NCBI RefSeq assembly: GCF_006717095.1
Contig: NZ_VFQE01000002.1
Coordinates: 1-64,000 of the forward strand
Direction: 5' to 3'
DNA length: 64,000 bases
DNA from: Blastococcus colisei
GTDB lineage: Bacteria; Actinomycetota; Actinomycetes; Mycobacteriales; Geodermatophilaceae
Shown here: piece after piece, positions 37,047-45,699 of the stretch
Layout: the number at the start of each line of letters is the position of its first letter
Position numbering within the stretch: position 1 is the first letter of the stretch
The notes under the pieces: model-generated
What the model was told of the DNA's origin: nothing
What the model saw: only the letters and a program-made list of their open reading frames with translations
The model's database searches: none
Translations under genes and position numbers: made by a program

Positions 37047-37805
37047 TCAGGCGTCGAGCGGGACGGCGCGCGACGGCCGGCCGGGGTTCCGGGCCGGCTC
37101 GTCGGGCACCTGCTCGGGGTCCCGTCCGGCACGCGCGAGGCCGACCGACAGGACGACGAAGCCGACGGTCGTCACCGCCCACCCCGGCACGTTGGCCCCG
37201 AGGAAGAAGAACCCCGCCGCCAGGCCGGCGATCGGCGCGAGGGCAGCCCACCACCGCAGCAGACCGGCCCGCCAGGCGGCCAGGACGGCGACCGGCAGGC
37301 ACAGCAGGAAGCCGACGATGCCGGTGAAGCCCATGACGCCGAGCCCCCACATGTCCCCCATCGCCTGCTCCACGGCGACCGCGCCGTCGACGCCGTGCAC
37401 CTGGCCGATGGCGGAGTCGTAGAAATCGGCGAGCAGGAAACCGGGCAGGCTGCTGATGCCCAGGAACGCGAGCAGCCCGGCGACGTTGGCCAGCCAGCTG
37501 CCCCGGCGGCGGACGGCGCCGACGAGCATCAGCGCCGCCAGCCCCCAGACGGCGTACGCGAAGTGGTAGAGCACCGACTTCCACTGCAGCGGCTCGGGGT
37601 TGGCCGCGTACAGCTCGTAGAGCGCCCGGCCCTCCAGGTCGACGGCCGGATCGGCGACGGCGCCGCCGATCGCCAGCAGGCCGGCGACGGTGGGCGCGAG
37701 GATCAGGACCCAGCGCCGCGCCGCGCGGGCGGACCGGCCGGGCTCCTCGTCGGTGCGGGGACGAGCGGCCATGCCTGTCGTCGTGGTCGCAGTGCTGTGG
37801 TTCAT
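37047..37805 (-). CDS. polytopic membrane protein
   Basis: 252 residues from ATG 37805 with AGGAGG just upstream. About seven hydrophobic helices (WVLILAPTVAGLLAIGGAV, AVWGLAALMLVGAV, VMGFTGIVGFLLCLPVAVLA). Aromatic and Gly positions resemble DUF998/DUF4386-type proteins, but I cannot assign a family. It lies 20 bases upstream of the histidine kinase on the same strand, so it may be an accessory or sensory partner. Confidence 0.75.
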   Translation of the reverse strand: MNHSTATTTTGMAARPRTDEEPGRSARAARRWVLILAPTVAGLLAIGGAVADPAVDLEGRALYELYAANPEPLQWKSVLYHFAYAVWGLAALMLVGAVRRRGSWLANVAGLLAFLGISSLPGFLLADFYDSAIGQVHGVDGAVAVEQAMGDMWGLGVMGFTGIVGFLLCLPVAVLAAWRAGLLRWWAALAPIAGLAAGFFFLGANVPGWAVTTVGFVVLSVGLARAGRDPEQVPDEPARNPGRPSRAVPLDA

Positions 37806-37919
37806 CGGGCCTCCTGGGATCGGGACGTCGGACGAACCGTCCCGGAGCCGGGGCCTCGAGCACATCGGCCGAGCCGCCGATTCGCCCCTCGGCCGCGCGG
37901 CCGACCGGCGCAGGACCCG

Positions 37920-38060
37920 TCAGGTGACGACCCGGCGGAAGCTCAGCCCCGCCGTCCCGCGGCGCGGCGCCAGGCCCAGAGCGAGCCCTTCGCCGAAGCC
38001 CGTTGCGTACCAGAGCGGCGCGTTCAGCTCGAGGCCCGTCGGCGGCCGGCCCGGCTGCCC
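37920..38060 (-). pseudogene. C-terminal remnant of the GLEVNAPLWY family
   Basis: The last 46 codons before the stop at 37920 read GLELNAPLWYATGFGEGLAL and GTAGLSFRRVV, closely matching the end of the protein at 31962-32276. Upstream codons do not match that protein's helical N-terminus. The only ATG in frame lies across the start of the opposite-strand gene at 38173. Best read as a truncated paralogue. Confidence 0.6.
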
Positions 38061-38172
38061 GTCCGTCGCAGTGGAGAGGTCCGATCCCGACCATCGGAGA
38101 CACCCTCGAACTCGCGGCCGTCCGGGCGTAGCGTCCGGCCCATCGGTTCCGTCCTCGACGAGGGAGGTCGCC

Positions 38173-38319
38173 ATGGGCGACAAGTCCCCGCACGACGCCC
38201 ACCACTCGCAGAAGTCGGCGAAGTCGATCAAGGAGAAGCGCGCCGAGCGCAAGGCCAAGGAGCAGATGACGCCGTCGCAGATGACCCGGCTGACCGAGAC
38301 GGCCAAGCGGAAGGGCTGA
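38173..38319 (+). CDS. tiny basic protein, paralogue 1 (48 aa)
   Basis: ATG 38173 with AGGGAGG upstream. Begins MGDKSPHDAHHSQKSAKSIK and continues in Lys/Glu/Arg-rich helices to TETAKRKG. A close relative with the same first six residues and SIKEKR motif is encoded at 39419-39556. Both have a TAGCGTCCGG box upstream. Such small charged proteins are often stress or nucleoid associated in actinobacteria; that is only an analogy. Confidence 0.8.
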   Translation: MGDKSPHDAHHSQKSAKSIKEKRAERKAKEQMTPSQMTRLTETAKRKG

Positions 38320-38348
38320 GAGCCGGACGCCGTGCGTCCGGCTCTCAG
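38316..38348. terminator. bidirectional terminator hairpin
   Basis: Perfect 14-bp stem CTGAGAGCCGGACG (38316-38329) with its complement at 38335-38348 and a 5-base loop. It lies across the stop codons of the convergent genes at 38173 and 38345. Confidence 0.85.
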
Positions 38349-38806
38349 GGCCGCACGACGGCCACCGGCGGCGTCGGCTCGGTGCTCGGCGGCTGACGCT
38401 GACGCCGTTCCACCCGGCCGCGCAGCCACAGGCCGCCCAGCAGCCCGACCAGGACGACGAGGCCGTAGAGCCCGCCGGTCGTCGTCATCACGACCGTGAT
38501 TCCCGGGCAGGTGGCGCCGACCCCGAAGCCCACCCCGAAGACGGCGCCCCCGTAGACGTGGCGGCGCTCGACCCGGGCGTGAGGAAGGGTCAGCGGGCCG
38601 GCGTACCGGGTCCGCCCGAGCCGGCGCAGGACGGCGAGACCGACGAAGGCGACCGCCATCGCGCTGCCCATCATCAGGAAGATGTAAGGGTTCTCGAGCA
38701 GCAGACCGTGGTGGATGGTGTCGTAGTCGCCCAGCCCGCTGACGGTGAGCAGGAAGCCGAAGGCCGCGCCGACGGCCAGCACCGACCAGCGGAGGCCGCG
38801 CGTCAC
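38345..38806 (-). CDS. YeeE/YedE-type transporter, second half protein
   Basis: 153 residues from GTG 38806, four membrane helices. Signature GVGFGVGATCPGITVVM carries the conserved Cys of the YeeE/YedE (DUF395, sulfur-compound transport) family. Its start overlaps the stop of the other half by 4 bases. Together they equal one full-length YeeE, as in PmpA/PmpB-type pairs, and probably move thiosulfate or a related sulfur species. Confidence 0.82.
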   Translation of the reverse strand: MTRGLRWSVLAVGAAFGFLLTVSGLGDYDTIHHGLLLENPYIFLMMGSAMAVAFVGLAVLRRLGRTRYAGPLTLPHARVERRHVYGGAVFGVGFGVGATCPGITVVMTTTGGLYGLVVLVGLLGGLWLRGRVERRQRQPPSTEPTPPVAVVRP

Positions 38807-39273
38807 AATCGGCCGCCGGTCAGCGCGTGCAGAGCCAGCGTCACGAGGACCGCGACCGTGAAGAACGTCGCCGTCATCACGAGGCTGTCCGGAGAACCCG
38901 CCGCGCAGCCGGACATGCCGTGCCCCGAGGTGCAGCCCCCGGCCCAGCGTGCCCCATAGCCCAGTGCGACACCCACCAGGAGCAGGACCGGCACGAGCAC
39001 GGCCGGACCCAGGAGTTCCGACAGCCGGCCGTAGCCGTGCACCACCACCGGTGGCCCCAGCAGGGCAGCGACCGCGGAGCCGCCGACCAGCGCGAGCAGG
39101 AAGGTCCGCCGCCAGGGGTCGGGGCGCCAGCCCTCGGCCGGCGCGATCGTGGCGAGCCATGCCCCCGACACCCCGAGCCGTGCGTTGACGAGCCCGTAGA
39201 GCGCGACCACGCACAGCCCCACCCCCGGCCCCGTCACCCACCAGGGCCACTGCGCGGCGATCCAGTCCAGCAT
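38803..39273 (-). CDS. YeeE/YedE-type transporter, first half protein
   Basis: 156 residues from ATG 39273, four to five membrane helices. Carries the family motif GGCTSGHGMSGCAAGSPDSL with the conserved Cys in CTSGHG. Upstream partner of the 38345-38806 protein; the overlap GTGA implies equal synthesis. Confidence 0.82.
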   Translation of the reverse strand: MLDWIAAQWPWWVTGPGVGLCVVALYGLVNARLGVSGAWLATIAPAEGWRPDPWRRTFLLALVGGSAVAALLGPPVVVHGYGRLSELLGPAVLVPVLLLVGVALGYGARWAGGCTSGHGMSGCAAGSPDSLVMTATFFTVAVLVTLALHALTGGRL

Positions 39274-39418
39274 GGCGTCCCTCCGACGGAGAACGGGCCG
39301 ACATGGTGGCATGTCCGGACGACGCGCGACCGGTGAACGGACACGCCGAACGGGGCCCGATTCCGCGTAGCGTCCGGCGCACGGAGCCGTTCAGGCTCCC
39401 GATGAGGGAGTTCACACC

Positions 39419-39556
39419 ATGGGTGACAAGTCCCCGAGACAGTCGATGACGAAGAAGGCCAGCGGCAAGTCGATCAAGGAGAAGCGGATCGACAAGAAGG
39501 CCAAGCACGACACCACGTCGCAGATGGACAACCTGACCCACGGCAAGAAGCACTGA
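39419..39556 (+). CDS. tiny basic protein, paralogue 2 (45 aa)
   Basis: ATG 39419. Begins MGDKSPRQSMTKKASGKSIK and ends SQMDNLTHGKKH, aligned over its length with the protein at 38173 (SIKEKR, KAK, SQM shared). GAGGGAG lies about 8-10 bases upstream. A TAGCGTCCGG box about 45 bases upstream is shared with paralogue 1. The two flank the YeeE/YedE pair. Confidence 0.78.
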   Translation: MGDKSPRQSMTKKASGKSIKEKRIDKKAKHDTTSQMDNLTHGKKH

Positions 39557-39577
39557 GCCGGCGGGCCGGCCGGCTCA
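39554..39577. terminator. terminator hairpin after paralogue 2
   Basis: 9-bp stem TGAGCCGGC / GCCGGCTCA with a 6-base loop starting in the stop codon, between convergent genes. Confidence 0.7.
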
Positions 39578-39625
39578 CGACCGGACGGCCCGCCGTCAGT
39601 CCTGGGGGGCCACGCCGGGCGACGG

Positions 39626-41173
39626 TCAGCGCCGCAGCACCGCGTCGATCAGGTGCGGCCCGGGCTCGGCGAGCGAACGGCGCAGCTGGTCGGCCAGCTC
39701 CTCGGCGGTCGTCGCCCGGGTCGCCGGCACGCCCATCCCCGTCGCGAGGGCGACGAAGTCGAGGTCCGGGTCGCCGAGGTCGAGCAGTTGCCCGGCCCGC
39801 TTCCCGTCGCTGGCCGCCCCGACCCGCTCCAGCTCGTGCTGGAGGATCGCGTAAGAGCCGTTGTCGCAGACGATCGTGGTGATGTCGAGCTGCTCGCGGG
39901 CGTAGCTCCACAGCGCCGAAATCGTGTACATCGCGCTGCCGTCGGCCTGGATGCCGATGACCGGCCGGTCCGGGCAGGCGAGCGCCGCGCCGAGCGCCAT
40001 CGGCAGCCCGTCGCCGATCGCGCCACCGGTCAGGGCGAGCCAGTCGTGCCGGGGCGCGCCCGAGGTGAGCTCCATGAGTCCCACCCCCGAGGTGAGCGCC
40101 TCGTCGACGACGATCGCCCGCTCCGGGAGGAGCGCCCCGATGACCGCGGCCATGCTGCGCGGGGTCAGCACCCCGCTGGGCAACTCGGGCCGCTCGGTCT
40201 CCAGCAGCACGGGTTCGGCGTCCGGCGCCGCCCGCTCGGCGAGCGCCCGTAGCGCGGCGACGGAATCCTCCCCCGGCGCGCTGAGCACGTGCACCGCGCA
40301 GTCCTCGGGCACCGGGTGCCCGGGCACGTCGGGGTAGCCGAAGAAGTGCACGGGCGCCTCCGCGCCGGCCAGCACCAGGTGCTTCGTCCCGGCGAGGGCG
40401 GCGATGGCCATCTCGGGCGGGTACGGCAGCCGGGTGAGGTCGGGCATCCCGGCGCCGCGGGCGGCCCGGGGCGGGAAGGTCTCCGACATCAGCCGGGCGC
40501 CCGTACCGGCGGCCACCCGGGCCGCGGCGAGCTGACCGTCGGCGGTCATCGCGTCTCCGCCGAGGAAGAGCACGACCGGTTCACCGGAGGTCAGGACGTC
40601 AGCGACGTCCTGCACGACCGAGGGAGCGACCCGCGGTGCCGGGCGAGCAGGCGCCGGCTCGGCGACCTCGGCGCCGTCCTCCCAGGACACGTCCGCGGGC
40701 AGGATCAGGGTGGCGATCGCGCCGGGGGACGACGTCGCGGCCGCCACCGCCGCCGCCGCGTCGGCCGCGACGTCCGCCGGCGCCAGGGACCGCCGCACCC
40801 AGCCGGAGACCGTCCCGGCGACGGCGTCGATGTCGGACTCCAGCGGCGCGTCCAGCCGCTTGTGCGAGCGCGCGTGGTCGCCGACGACGTTGACCAGCGG
40901 CGTCCGCCCGCGCCGCGCGTTGTGCAGGTTCGCCAGTCCGTTGGCCATCCCCGGGCCGAGGTGCAGCAGGGTGGCCGCCGGGCGGCCGGCCATCCGGGCG
41001 TAGCCGTCGGCCGCGCCGGTCGCCACCCCCTCGAAGAGGGTGAGCACGGCGCGCATGTCGGGCACGTCGTCGAGCGCGGCGACGAAGTGCATCTCCGAGG
41101 TGCCGGGGTTGGCGAAACAGACGTCGACGCCCGCGTCGACCAGGGTCCGGATGAGGGCCTGCGCGCCGTTCAC
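39626..41173 (-). CDS. thiamine-diphosphate enzyme, acetolactate synthase large-subunit-like
   Basis: 515 residues from GTG 41173. N-terminal PYR domain has the catalytic Glu in LFEGVATGAADGYARM. A middle domain follows. The C-terminal PP domain has the ThDP/Mg motif ADGSAMYT...CDNGSYAIL. Related proteins include acetolactate synthase, benzoylformate decarboxylase (MdlC) and oxalyl-CoA decarboxylase. No small subunit is adjacent, so anabolic valine synthesis is unlikely. Its start overlaps the stop of an EthD-type gene, suggesting an aromatic or small-molecule degradation step. Confidence 0.85.
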   Translation of the reverse strand: MNGAQALIRTLVDAGVDVCFANPGTSEMHFVAALDDVPDMRAVLTLFEGVATGAADGYARMAGRPAATLLHLGPGMANGLANLHNARRGRTPLVNVVGDHARSHKRLDAPLESDIDAVAGTVSGWVRRSLAPADVAADAAAAVAAATSSPGAIATLILPADVSWEDGAEVAEPAPARPAPRVAPSVVQDVADVLTSGEPVVLFLGGDAMTADGQLAAARVAAGTGARLMSETFPPRAARGAGMPDLTRLPYPPEMAIAALAGTKHLVLAGAEAPVHFFGYPDVPGHPVPEDCAVHVLSAPGEDSVAALRALAERAAPDAEPVLLETERPELPSGVLTPRSMAAVIGALLPERAIVVDEALTSGVGLMELTSGAPRHDWLALTGGAIGDGLPMALGAALACPDRPVIGIQADGSAMYTISALWSYAREQLDITTIVCDNGSYAILQHELERVGAASDGKRAGQLLDLGDPDLDFVALATGMGVPATRATTAEELADQLRRSLAEPGPHLIDAVLRR

Positions 41174-41490
41174 CTGCCCGAGCTCGCCGTCTGCACCTCG
41201 AAGTGGGTGAAGGTGACCCCACCGGTGGCGAAGTTGGCGAGGTCCTTCCCGGCTGCCCGGCCCTCCGGCGACGACAGGGACTCCCCCATCGCCTGCTCCG
41301 AGTCGAAGTCGAGTTCCGCCACCAGGTAGGGCGCCGGCTGGGCGGGGTCGAGGGAGGTGGCGTGCCCGAACGTCAGCCGGACCAGCCCGGGTTGCCTCAG
41401 TGCCAGCGGGGTGTGGGTCTCCCGGTAGTAGGCGTCGAACGCGGCGGGGTCCGCCGGCTGTCCGTAGCTGACGACGAGCCGATGCACCAT
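41170..41490 (-). CDS. EthD-family dimeric alpha-beta barrel protein
   Basis: 106 residues from ATG 41490. Ferredoxin-like EthD signature in FDAYYRETHTPLALRQPGL, followed by VAELDFDSEQAMGESLSSPE and a final beta strand. EthD proteins accompany oxidative degradation enzymes, usually with unknown chemistry. Four-base overlap with the ThDP enzyme places both in one operon. Confidence 0.85.
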   Translation of the reverse strand: MVHRLVVSYGQPADPAAFDAYYRETHTPLALRQPGLVRLTFGHATSLDPAQPAPYLVAELDFDSEQAMGESLSSPEGRAAGKDLANFATGGVTFTHFEVQTASSGR

Positions 41491-41647
41491 GTGTCCTGCC
41501 TCCGGGGTCGGGCGACGCTGCCTGGGCACCCAGCCAATCAGGAGGGTGCGCGACCGCGCGAATCCAGCGGTGGCTCCGGCAGACTCCGCTGCCGTGCCCG
41601 GCGACGCGGCCGTGCCCGACGACGCTGCCGTGCCCGACGACGCGACC

Positions 41648-41984
41648 GTGACCGCACTGATCGCCGCCGTCCGGACGGCGCTGCGCGATTCCGCCGATCC
41701 GGAGCGGGCGGCCGGGATGCAGGCCTACCTGAAGACGACGGAGCCGTGCCTCGGCGTCCGCCTGCCGGAGGTCCGCCGGCTGACCCACGCGGCCGCCGCC
41801 GACCGTCCGCCCGCGTCGGTCGCCGACGTGCTCGATGCCGGCGGCCGCCTCTGGCTCGAGGCCGCCTATCGGGTGGGCGTTGCGCGACTACGCGAAGGCC
41901 GCCGTGGACTGGGTCGCCGCGTTCGTCCACGACCATCCGCTGAGCCCGCTCTCCCGTCGGGAGGCGACGAGGCACCTCCGGTGA
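41648..41984 (+). pseudogene. AlkD-like DNA glycosylase, internally deleted
   Basis: The first 75 codons read as the N-terminus of an AlkD-type HEAT-repeat alkylpurine glycosylase (AYLKTTEPCLGVRLPEVRRL, LWLEAAYR). Then the frame breaks at about 41872. In the +1 frame the sequence gives the normal C-terminus GWALRDYAKAAVDWVAAFV and SPLSRREATRHLR with a stop at 41984. The middle of the protein, some 120-130 residues, is missing. The GTG at 41648 is a guess. Upstream are three 21-bp repeats, GCCGTGCCCGACGACGC-like. Confidence 0.75.
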
Positions 41985-41990
41985 CGTGCG

Positions 41991-42926
41991 TCAGAACGTG
42001 AGCACCAGCCGGCCGCGGACGCCGCCGCGCTCGAGCTGCCGGTGAGCCTCGGCGGCCTCCTCCATCGGCAGGGTCCGCGCCACCCGCAGGGTCAGGACGC
42101 CGTCCTCGACCTGCTGCCGCAGCCGGTCCAGCGCGGCCCGGTCCTCGGCGACCCTGCGCACCAGCGTGGGGAAGAGCCGCAGCCCCCGTTGCCCGTCGCC
42201 GCGGTAGCCACGCACCGTCGCCACGGCGCCGCCGTCCTTGACCGCCGGGAGGACCAGCGCATCCTGCACCGCGCCGTCGACCAGGCCGTCCACGCCGTCC
42301 GGGAAGTGCTCGCGGATCCGGTCGGCGACGTCGTCGCCCCGGCGGACGACGACGTCGGCACCGAGGTCGCGTACCAGGTGCTCGTCGGCCTCCGAGGCGT
42401 CGGCGATCACGGTCAGCCCGTCGGCCTTGGCCAGCTGCACGACGTAGCCGCCGAAGGCCCCGGCCGCGCCGGTCACCGCCAGGACCTGTCCCGGGGCCAG
42501 AGCCATGAGGTCGAGGGCGAACCGCGCGGTGAGGCCGTTCATCGGCAGCGTGCTGGCCTCGACGGCGGTGACGCCCTCGGGTGACCGCACCACAGAGTCG
42601 CCCGGCAGCACCTTGTCCTCGCGGTAACCCCCGTGCGGACCGAACGGGACGACGATGCCCATCGCCGCGTCGCCGACCGCCAGGTGCTCGACGCCCTCCC
42701 CTACCTCGGTGACGACACCGGCGACGTCCATGCCGGGCACCCACGGCGGGGTCGTGACCGGGTCACGATCGGCGTAGGCACCCGAGCGGGCGTGCGTGTC
42801 GGTCGGGTTCACCGCCGCCGCCTGCACGCGGAGCCGCACCTGGCCCGCACCCAGCGGCTCCGCCGGGACGTCGACGACGTGCAGGGCCTCGGGCCCCCCG
42901 AACTCGGTCACTCCGGCCGCGCGCAT
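41991..42926 (-). CDS. NADPH:quinone oxidoreductase-like MDR enzyme
   Basis: 311 residues. GroES-like N-terminus (VRLRVQAAAVNPTDTHARSG, VPGMDVAGVVTEVGEG) and Rossmann domain with VTGAAGAFGGYVVQLAKADG. No zinc-ligand cysteines, so it belongs to the zinc-free quinone oxidoreductase (QorA/zeta-crystallin) branch. It would reduce quinones or enones with NADPH. Single gene. Confidence 0.9.
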   Translation of the reverse strand: MRAAGVTEFGGPEALHVVDVPAEPLGAGQVRLRVQAAAVNPTDTHARSGAYADRDPVTTPPWVPGMDVAGVVTEVGEGVEHLAVGDAAMGIVVPFGPHGGYREDKVLPGDSVVRSPEGVTAVEASTLPMNGLTARFALDLMALAPGQVLAVTGAAGAFGGYVVQLAKADGLTVIADASEADEHLVRDLGADVVVRRGDDVADRIREHFPDGVDGLVDGAVQDALVLPAVKDGGAVATVRGYRGDGQRGLRLFPTLVRRVAEDRAALDRLRQQVEDGVLTLRVARTLPMEEAAEAHRQLERGGVRGRLVLTF

Positions 42927-43080
42927 GCTCCGTGACTACACGGCGGCACCCGGACGACGTGCGGCGGGTGGAGTGCCGAGCGGCGGACACCGTCCGGGCG
43001 TGTCGGGAATGGCAGCGCTCACCCGGTCGCTGGATCCGCCGAGCACCGCCCCTCCTTCCTCCCCGCCCGAGAGGCCGCGC

Positions 43081-43782
43081 ATGCCCACGCTGCTGTCGTC
43101 CCGCCCCGTTGCCGTCGAGCCGGCCCCGTCCCGCCGTCGCCGGTTCCCCCGCCGGCTCGCCGCCGCGGGGATCGGACTGGCCGTCCTCGTGCCGGTCGGC
43201 GCGCACGTCGCCGACTGGCTGCCCGACGACCCGTTCGGGCAGGACGTCGTCGACCGGAGCACGACCCCGCTGCTGCTGGCTCTCGAGGACCTGCACGAGT
43301 ACCACGCCGCCACCGGCACCTTCCAGGTCGTGGTCGACCGGGAGCTCGACACCCGCTACGTGCCGTCGGCCATCAGCGGGGAGCGCGTCGAGTTCCTCGC
43401 CACCGGGACGGCCGACGCCTACGTCGACTTCACCGGCCTGGAGGCCGGACGGGTCACCCTCTCCGCCGACGGCACGTCCGCGACCATCGCGCTGCCGGCT
43501 CCGCGCCTGGACGACGTGCGGATCGACCCGGCGGAGAGCCGCGTCCTCGACCGCGACCGGGGCATGTTCGAGCGGATCGGCGACGCCCTCGGTGACGACC
43601 CGGTCGACGACAGCGAGATCTACGCGGTGGCCGAGGAGCGGTTGACCGCGGCCGCCGCGGGCAGCGACCTCCGGGAGCGCGCCGAGAGCAACACCCGCGC
43701 GATGCTCACCGGCCTGGCCCGCTCCCTCGGCGTCGACGACGTGGAGGTCCGCTTCGACGAGCCCGCCGACCGCACCGGCTGA
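43081..43782 (+). CDS. DUF4230-like secreted or membrane-anchored protein
   Basis: 233 residues from ATG 43081. Basic N-terminus and one membrane helix (LAAAGIGLAVLVPVGAHVA) near residue 30. The outer domain has LEDLHEYHAATGTFQVVVDR and VEFLATGTADAYVDFTGLEA, the usual DUF4230 layout. Ends in two helical segments with an acidic tail. Function of the family unknown; it probably sits on the outer membrane face or wall. An upstream ATG at 43009 would add a Pro/Ser-rich stretch. Confidence 0.75.
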   Translation: MPTLLSSRPVAVEPAPSRRRRFPRRLAAAGIGLAVLVPVGAHVADWLPDDPFGQDVVDRSTTPLLLALEDLHEYHAATGTFQVVVDRELDTRYVPSAISGERVEFLATGTADAYVDFTGLEAGRVTLSADGTSATIALPAPRLDDVRIDPAESRVLDRDRGMFERIGDALGDDPVDDSEIYAVAEERLTAAAAGSDLRERAESNTRAMLTGLARSLGVDDVEVRFDEPADRTG

Positions 43783-43794
43783 ACGGGCATGCGT

Positions 43795-43827
43795 CGGCCC
43801 CGGTCCTTCGCGGAGGGACCGGGGCCG
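43795..43827. terminator. bidirectional terminator hairpin
   Basis: Perfect 12-bp stem CGGCCCCGGTCC / GGACCGGGGCCG with a 9-base loop, between the convergent genes ending at 43782 and 43842. Confidence 0.85.
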
Positions 43828-43841
43828 AGGTACGTGCGGCG

Positions 43842-45041
43842 TCAGCCCTTGAGCTTGTACTCCTTGAGCAGGCCGCGGCTGATGATGGTCTTCTGGATCT
43901 CGCTGGTGCCCTCGCCGATGAGCAGGAAAGGCGCCTCGCGCATGAGCCGCTCGATCTCGTACTCCTTGGAGTAGCCGTAGCCGCCGTGGATCCGGAAGGA
44001 CTGGGTGGTCACCTCGGCGCAGTACTCGCTGGCGATCAGCTTCGCCATGCCGGCCTCGACGTCGTTGCGCTCGCCGCGGTCCTTGAGGCGGGCGGCGTTG
44101 ACCATCATCAGGTGGGCGGCCTCGACCTTGGTCGCCATCTCGGCCAGCTGGAAGGCGATCGCCTGGTGCGCGGCGATGGGCTTGCCGAAGGTCTCCCGCT
44201 GCTGGGCGTAGGCGACGGCGAGCTCGAAGGCGCGGATGGAGATGCCGCAGGCGCGGGCGGCGACGTTGACCCGGCCGACCTCGACGCCGTCCATCATCTG
44301 GGCGAAGCCCTTGCCGGACGCCCCGCCCAGGATGTCGGTGGCCTCGGCCCGGTAGCCGTCGAACACCAGCTCGGTGGTGTCGACGCCCTTGTAGCCCATC
44401 TTGTCGATCTTCCCGGGGATGGTGAGTCCGGGCTTCACCTCGCCGAAGCCGGCCGGCTTCTCGACCAGGAAGGTCGTCAGGTTCTGGTGGGCCTTCTCGG
44501 CGCCCTCGTCGGTGCGCACCAGCGCGGCCACCAGCGTCGAGCTGCCGCCGTTGGTCAGCCACATCTTCTGGCCGTCGATGACGAAGCCGCCGTCGGCCTG
44601 CTTCGTCGCCTTGGTGCGGATGCCGGCGACGTCGGACCCCAGCCCCGGCTCGGACATCGAGAAGGCACCACGCACCTCGCCGGTGGCCATGCGCGGGAGG
44701 AAGTGCTCCTTCTGCTCCTGCGTGCCGTGCTGCTTGATCATGTACGCGACGATGAAGTGGGTGTTGATGACGCCCGAGACGCTCATCCAGCCGCGGGCGA
44801 TCTCCTCGACCACGAGCGCGTAGGTGAGCAGCGACTCGCCGAGGCCGCCGTACTCCTCGGGGATCATCAGGCCGAAGATGCCGAGCTCCTTGAGCCCGTC
44901 GACGATCTTCTGCGGGTAGATGTCGCCGTGCTCGAGCTCCTGCGCGTTCGGGATGATCTCGCGGTCGACGAAGCTCCTGACCGTCGACAGGATCTCGCGC
45001 TGGATGTCGGTCAGATCAGCGGTCTGGGCCAAGCGGGTCAA
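43842..45041 (-). CDS. acyl-CoA dehydrogenase
   Basis: 399 residues from TTG 45041, chosen because GAAGGAG sits 8 bases upstream and the first residues (LTRLAQTADLTDIQREIL) fit family N-termini. FAD/substrate motifs FSMSEPGLGSDVAGIRTKAT and KMWLTNGG; C-terminal QSFRIHGGYGYSKEYEIERL with the usual end LIGEGTSEIQKTIISR. The base position Glu lies in this last motif. It oxidises an acyl-CoA to the enoyl-CoA, passing electrons to ETF. Chain specificity not readable. Confidence 0.93.
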   Translation of the reverse strand: MTRLAQTADLTDIQREILSTVRSFVDREIIPNAQELEHGDIYPQKIVDGLKELGIFGLMIPEEYGGLGESLLTYALVVEEIARGWMSVSGVINTHFIVAYMIKQHGTQEQKEHFLPRMATGEVRGAFSMSEPGLGSDVAGIRTKATKQADGGFVIDGQKMWLTNGGSSTLVAALVRTDEGAEKAHQNLTTFLVEKPAGFGEVKPGLTIPGKIDKMGYKGVDTTELVFDGYRAEATDILGGASGKGFAQMMDGVEVGRVNVAARACGISIRAFELAVAYAQQRETFGKPIAAHQAIAFQLAEMATKVEAAHLMMVNAARLKDRGERNDVEAGMAKLIASEYCAEVTTQSFRIHGGYGYSKEYEIERLMREAPFLLIGEGTSEIQKTIISRGLLKEYKLKG

Positions 45042-45184
45042 CGGTCCACTCCTTCGGGACTCCGGTGTCCGAGTTACCGGTGAGTATGGGCCACGCCCGG
45101 CCACCCTCCGGCGTGTGCCTGCTCACGCTCCGTCCAGCGCCGTGGTGGAGTACGGCCACCGGCGCCGCCGGACAGGAGGGACGC

Positions 45185-45616
45185 ATGAGCAGCAACGACG
45201 ACAACCTCTACCGGGGCGATCCGCCGCCCCCGCCGCCGGGCATCCCGTCGACCGGGTACGGCCAGCCGGCTCCCGGCTACGTGTCGCCCGGATACGGACC
45301 ACCGGGGTACCCGCCGGCCGGATACGGGCCACCGCCCGGCTACGGTCCTCCGCCCGGCTATCCGCCGGCCTATCCCCTGCCCACGAACACGACGGCGGTC
45401 CTCGCGCTGGTCATGGCCTTCGTCTTCGCTCCCGCCGGGCTGATCCTCGGCATCGTCGCGCGCAAGCAGATCCGTCGGACCGGTGAGGACGGCGACGGTC
45501 TCGCCCTGGCCGGGATCATCGTCGGCGGCATCGTGACGACGATCTTCGTCCTGATCATCGTGCTCTGGATCATCGCGTTCGCCGCCTTCGCCAACAGCGG
45601 GTCCTTCGGCCCCTGA
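45185..45616 (+). CDS. Pro/Gly/Tyr-rich DUF4190 membrane protein
   Basis: 143 residues. The first 65 are low complexity (repeats of GYGPP and GYPP). Then two membrane helices follow (TAVLALVMAFVFAPAGLILG, GIIVGGIVTTIFVLIIVLWII) joined by a short basic/acidic loop. DUF4190-type proteins are common in actinobacteria, with unknown role. Single gene. Confidence 0.8.
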   Translation: MSSNDDNLYRGDPPPPPPGIPSTGYGQPAPGYVSPGYGPPGYPPAGYGPPPGYGPPPGYPPAYPLPTNTTAVLALVMAFVFAPAGLILGIVARKQIRRTGEDGDGLALAGIIVGGIVTTIFVLIIVLWIIAFAAFANSGSFGP

Positions 45617-45699
45617 GCCGGCGACACCGCCAGGCCGGGGCGATGAGTTCTGCGCGCTCCGGCGGTCGAACTGGCACCCGACCCGACGAGGAGTGCCCG

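Noticed and set aside
39474-39911. Arg/Pro-rich minus-strand frame over the ThDP enzyme C-terminus and tiny gene 2
   Set aside because: Shadow of the ThDP gene; composition is typical of a wrong frame in GC-rich coding DNA.
42796-43080. Upstream extension of the DUF4230-like gene
   Set aside because: The added residues overlap the divergent oxidoreductase gene and promoter region and look like non-coding translation.
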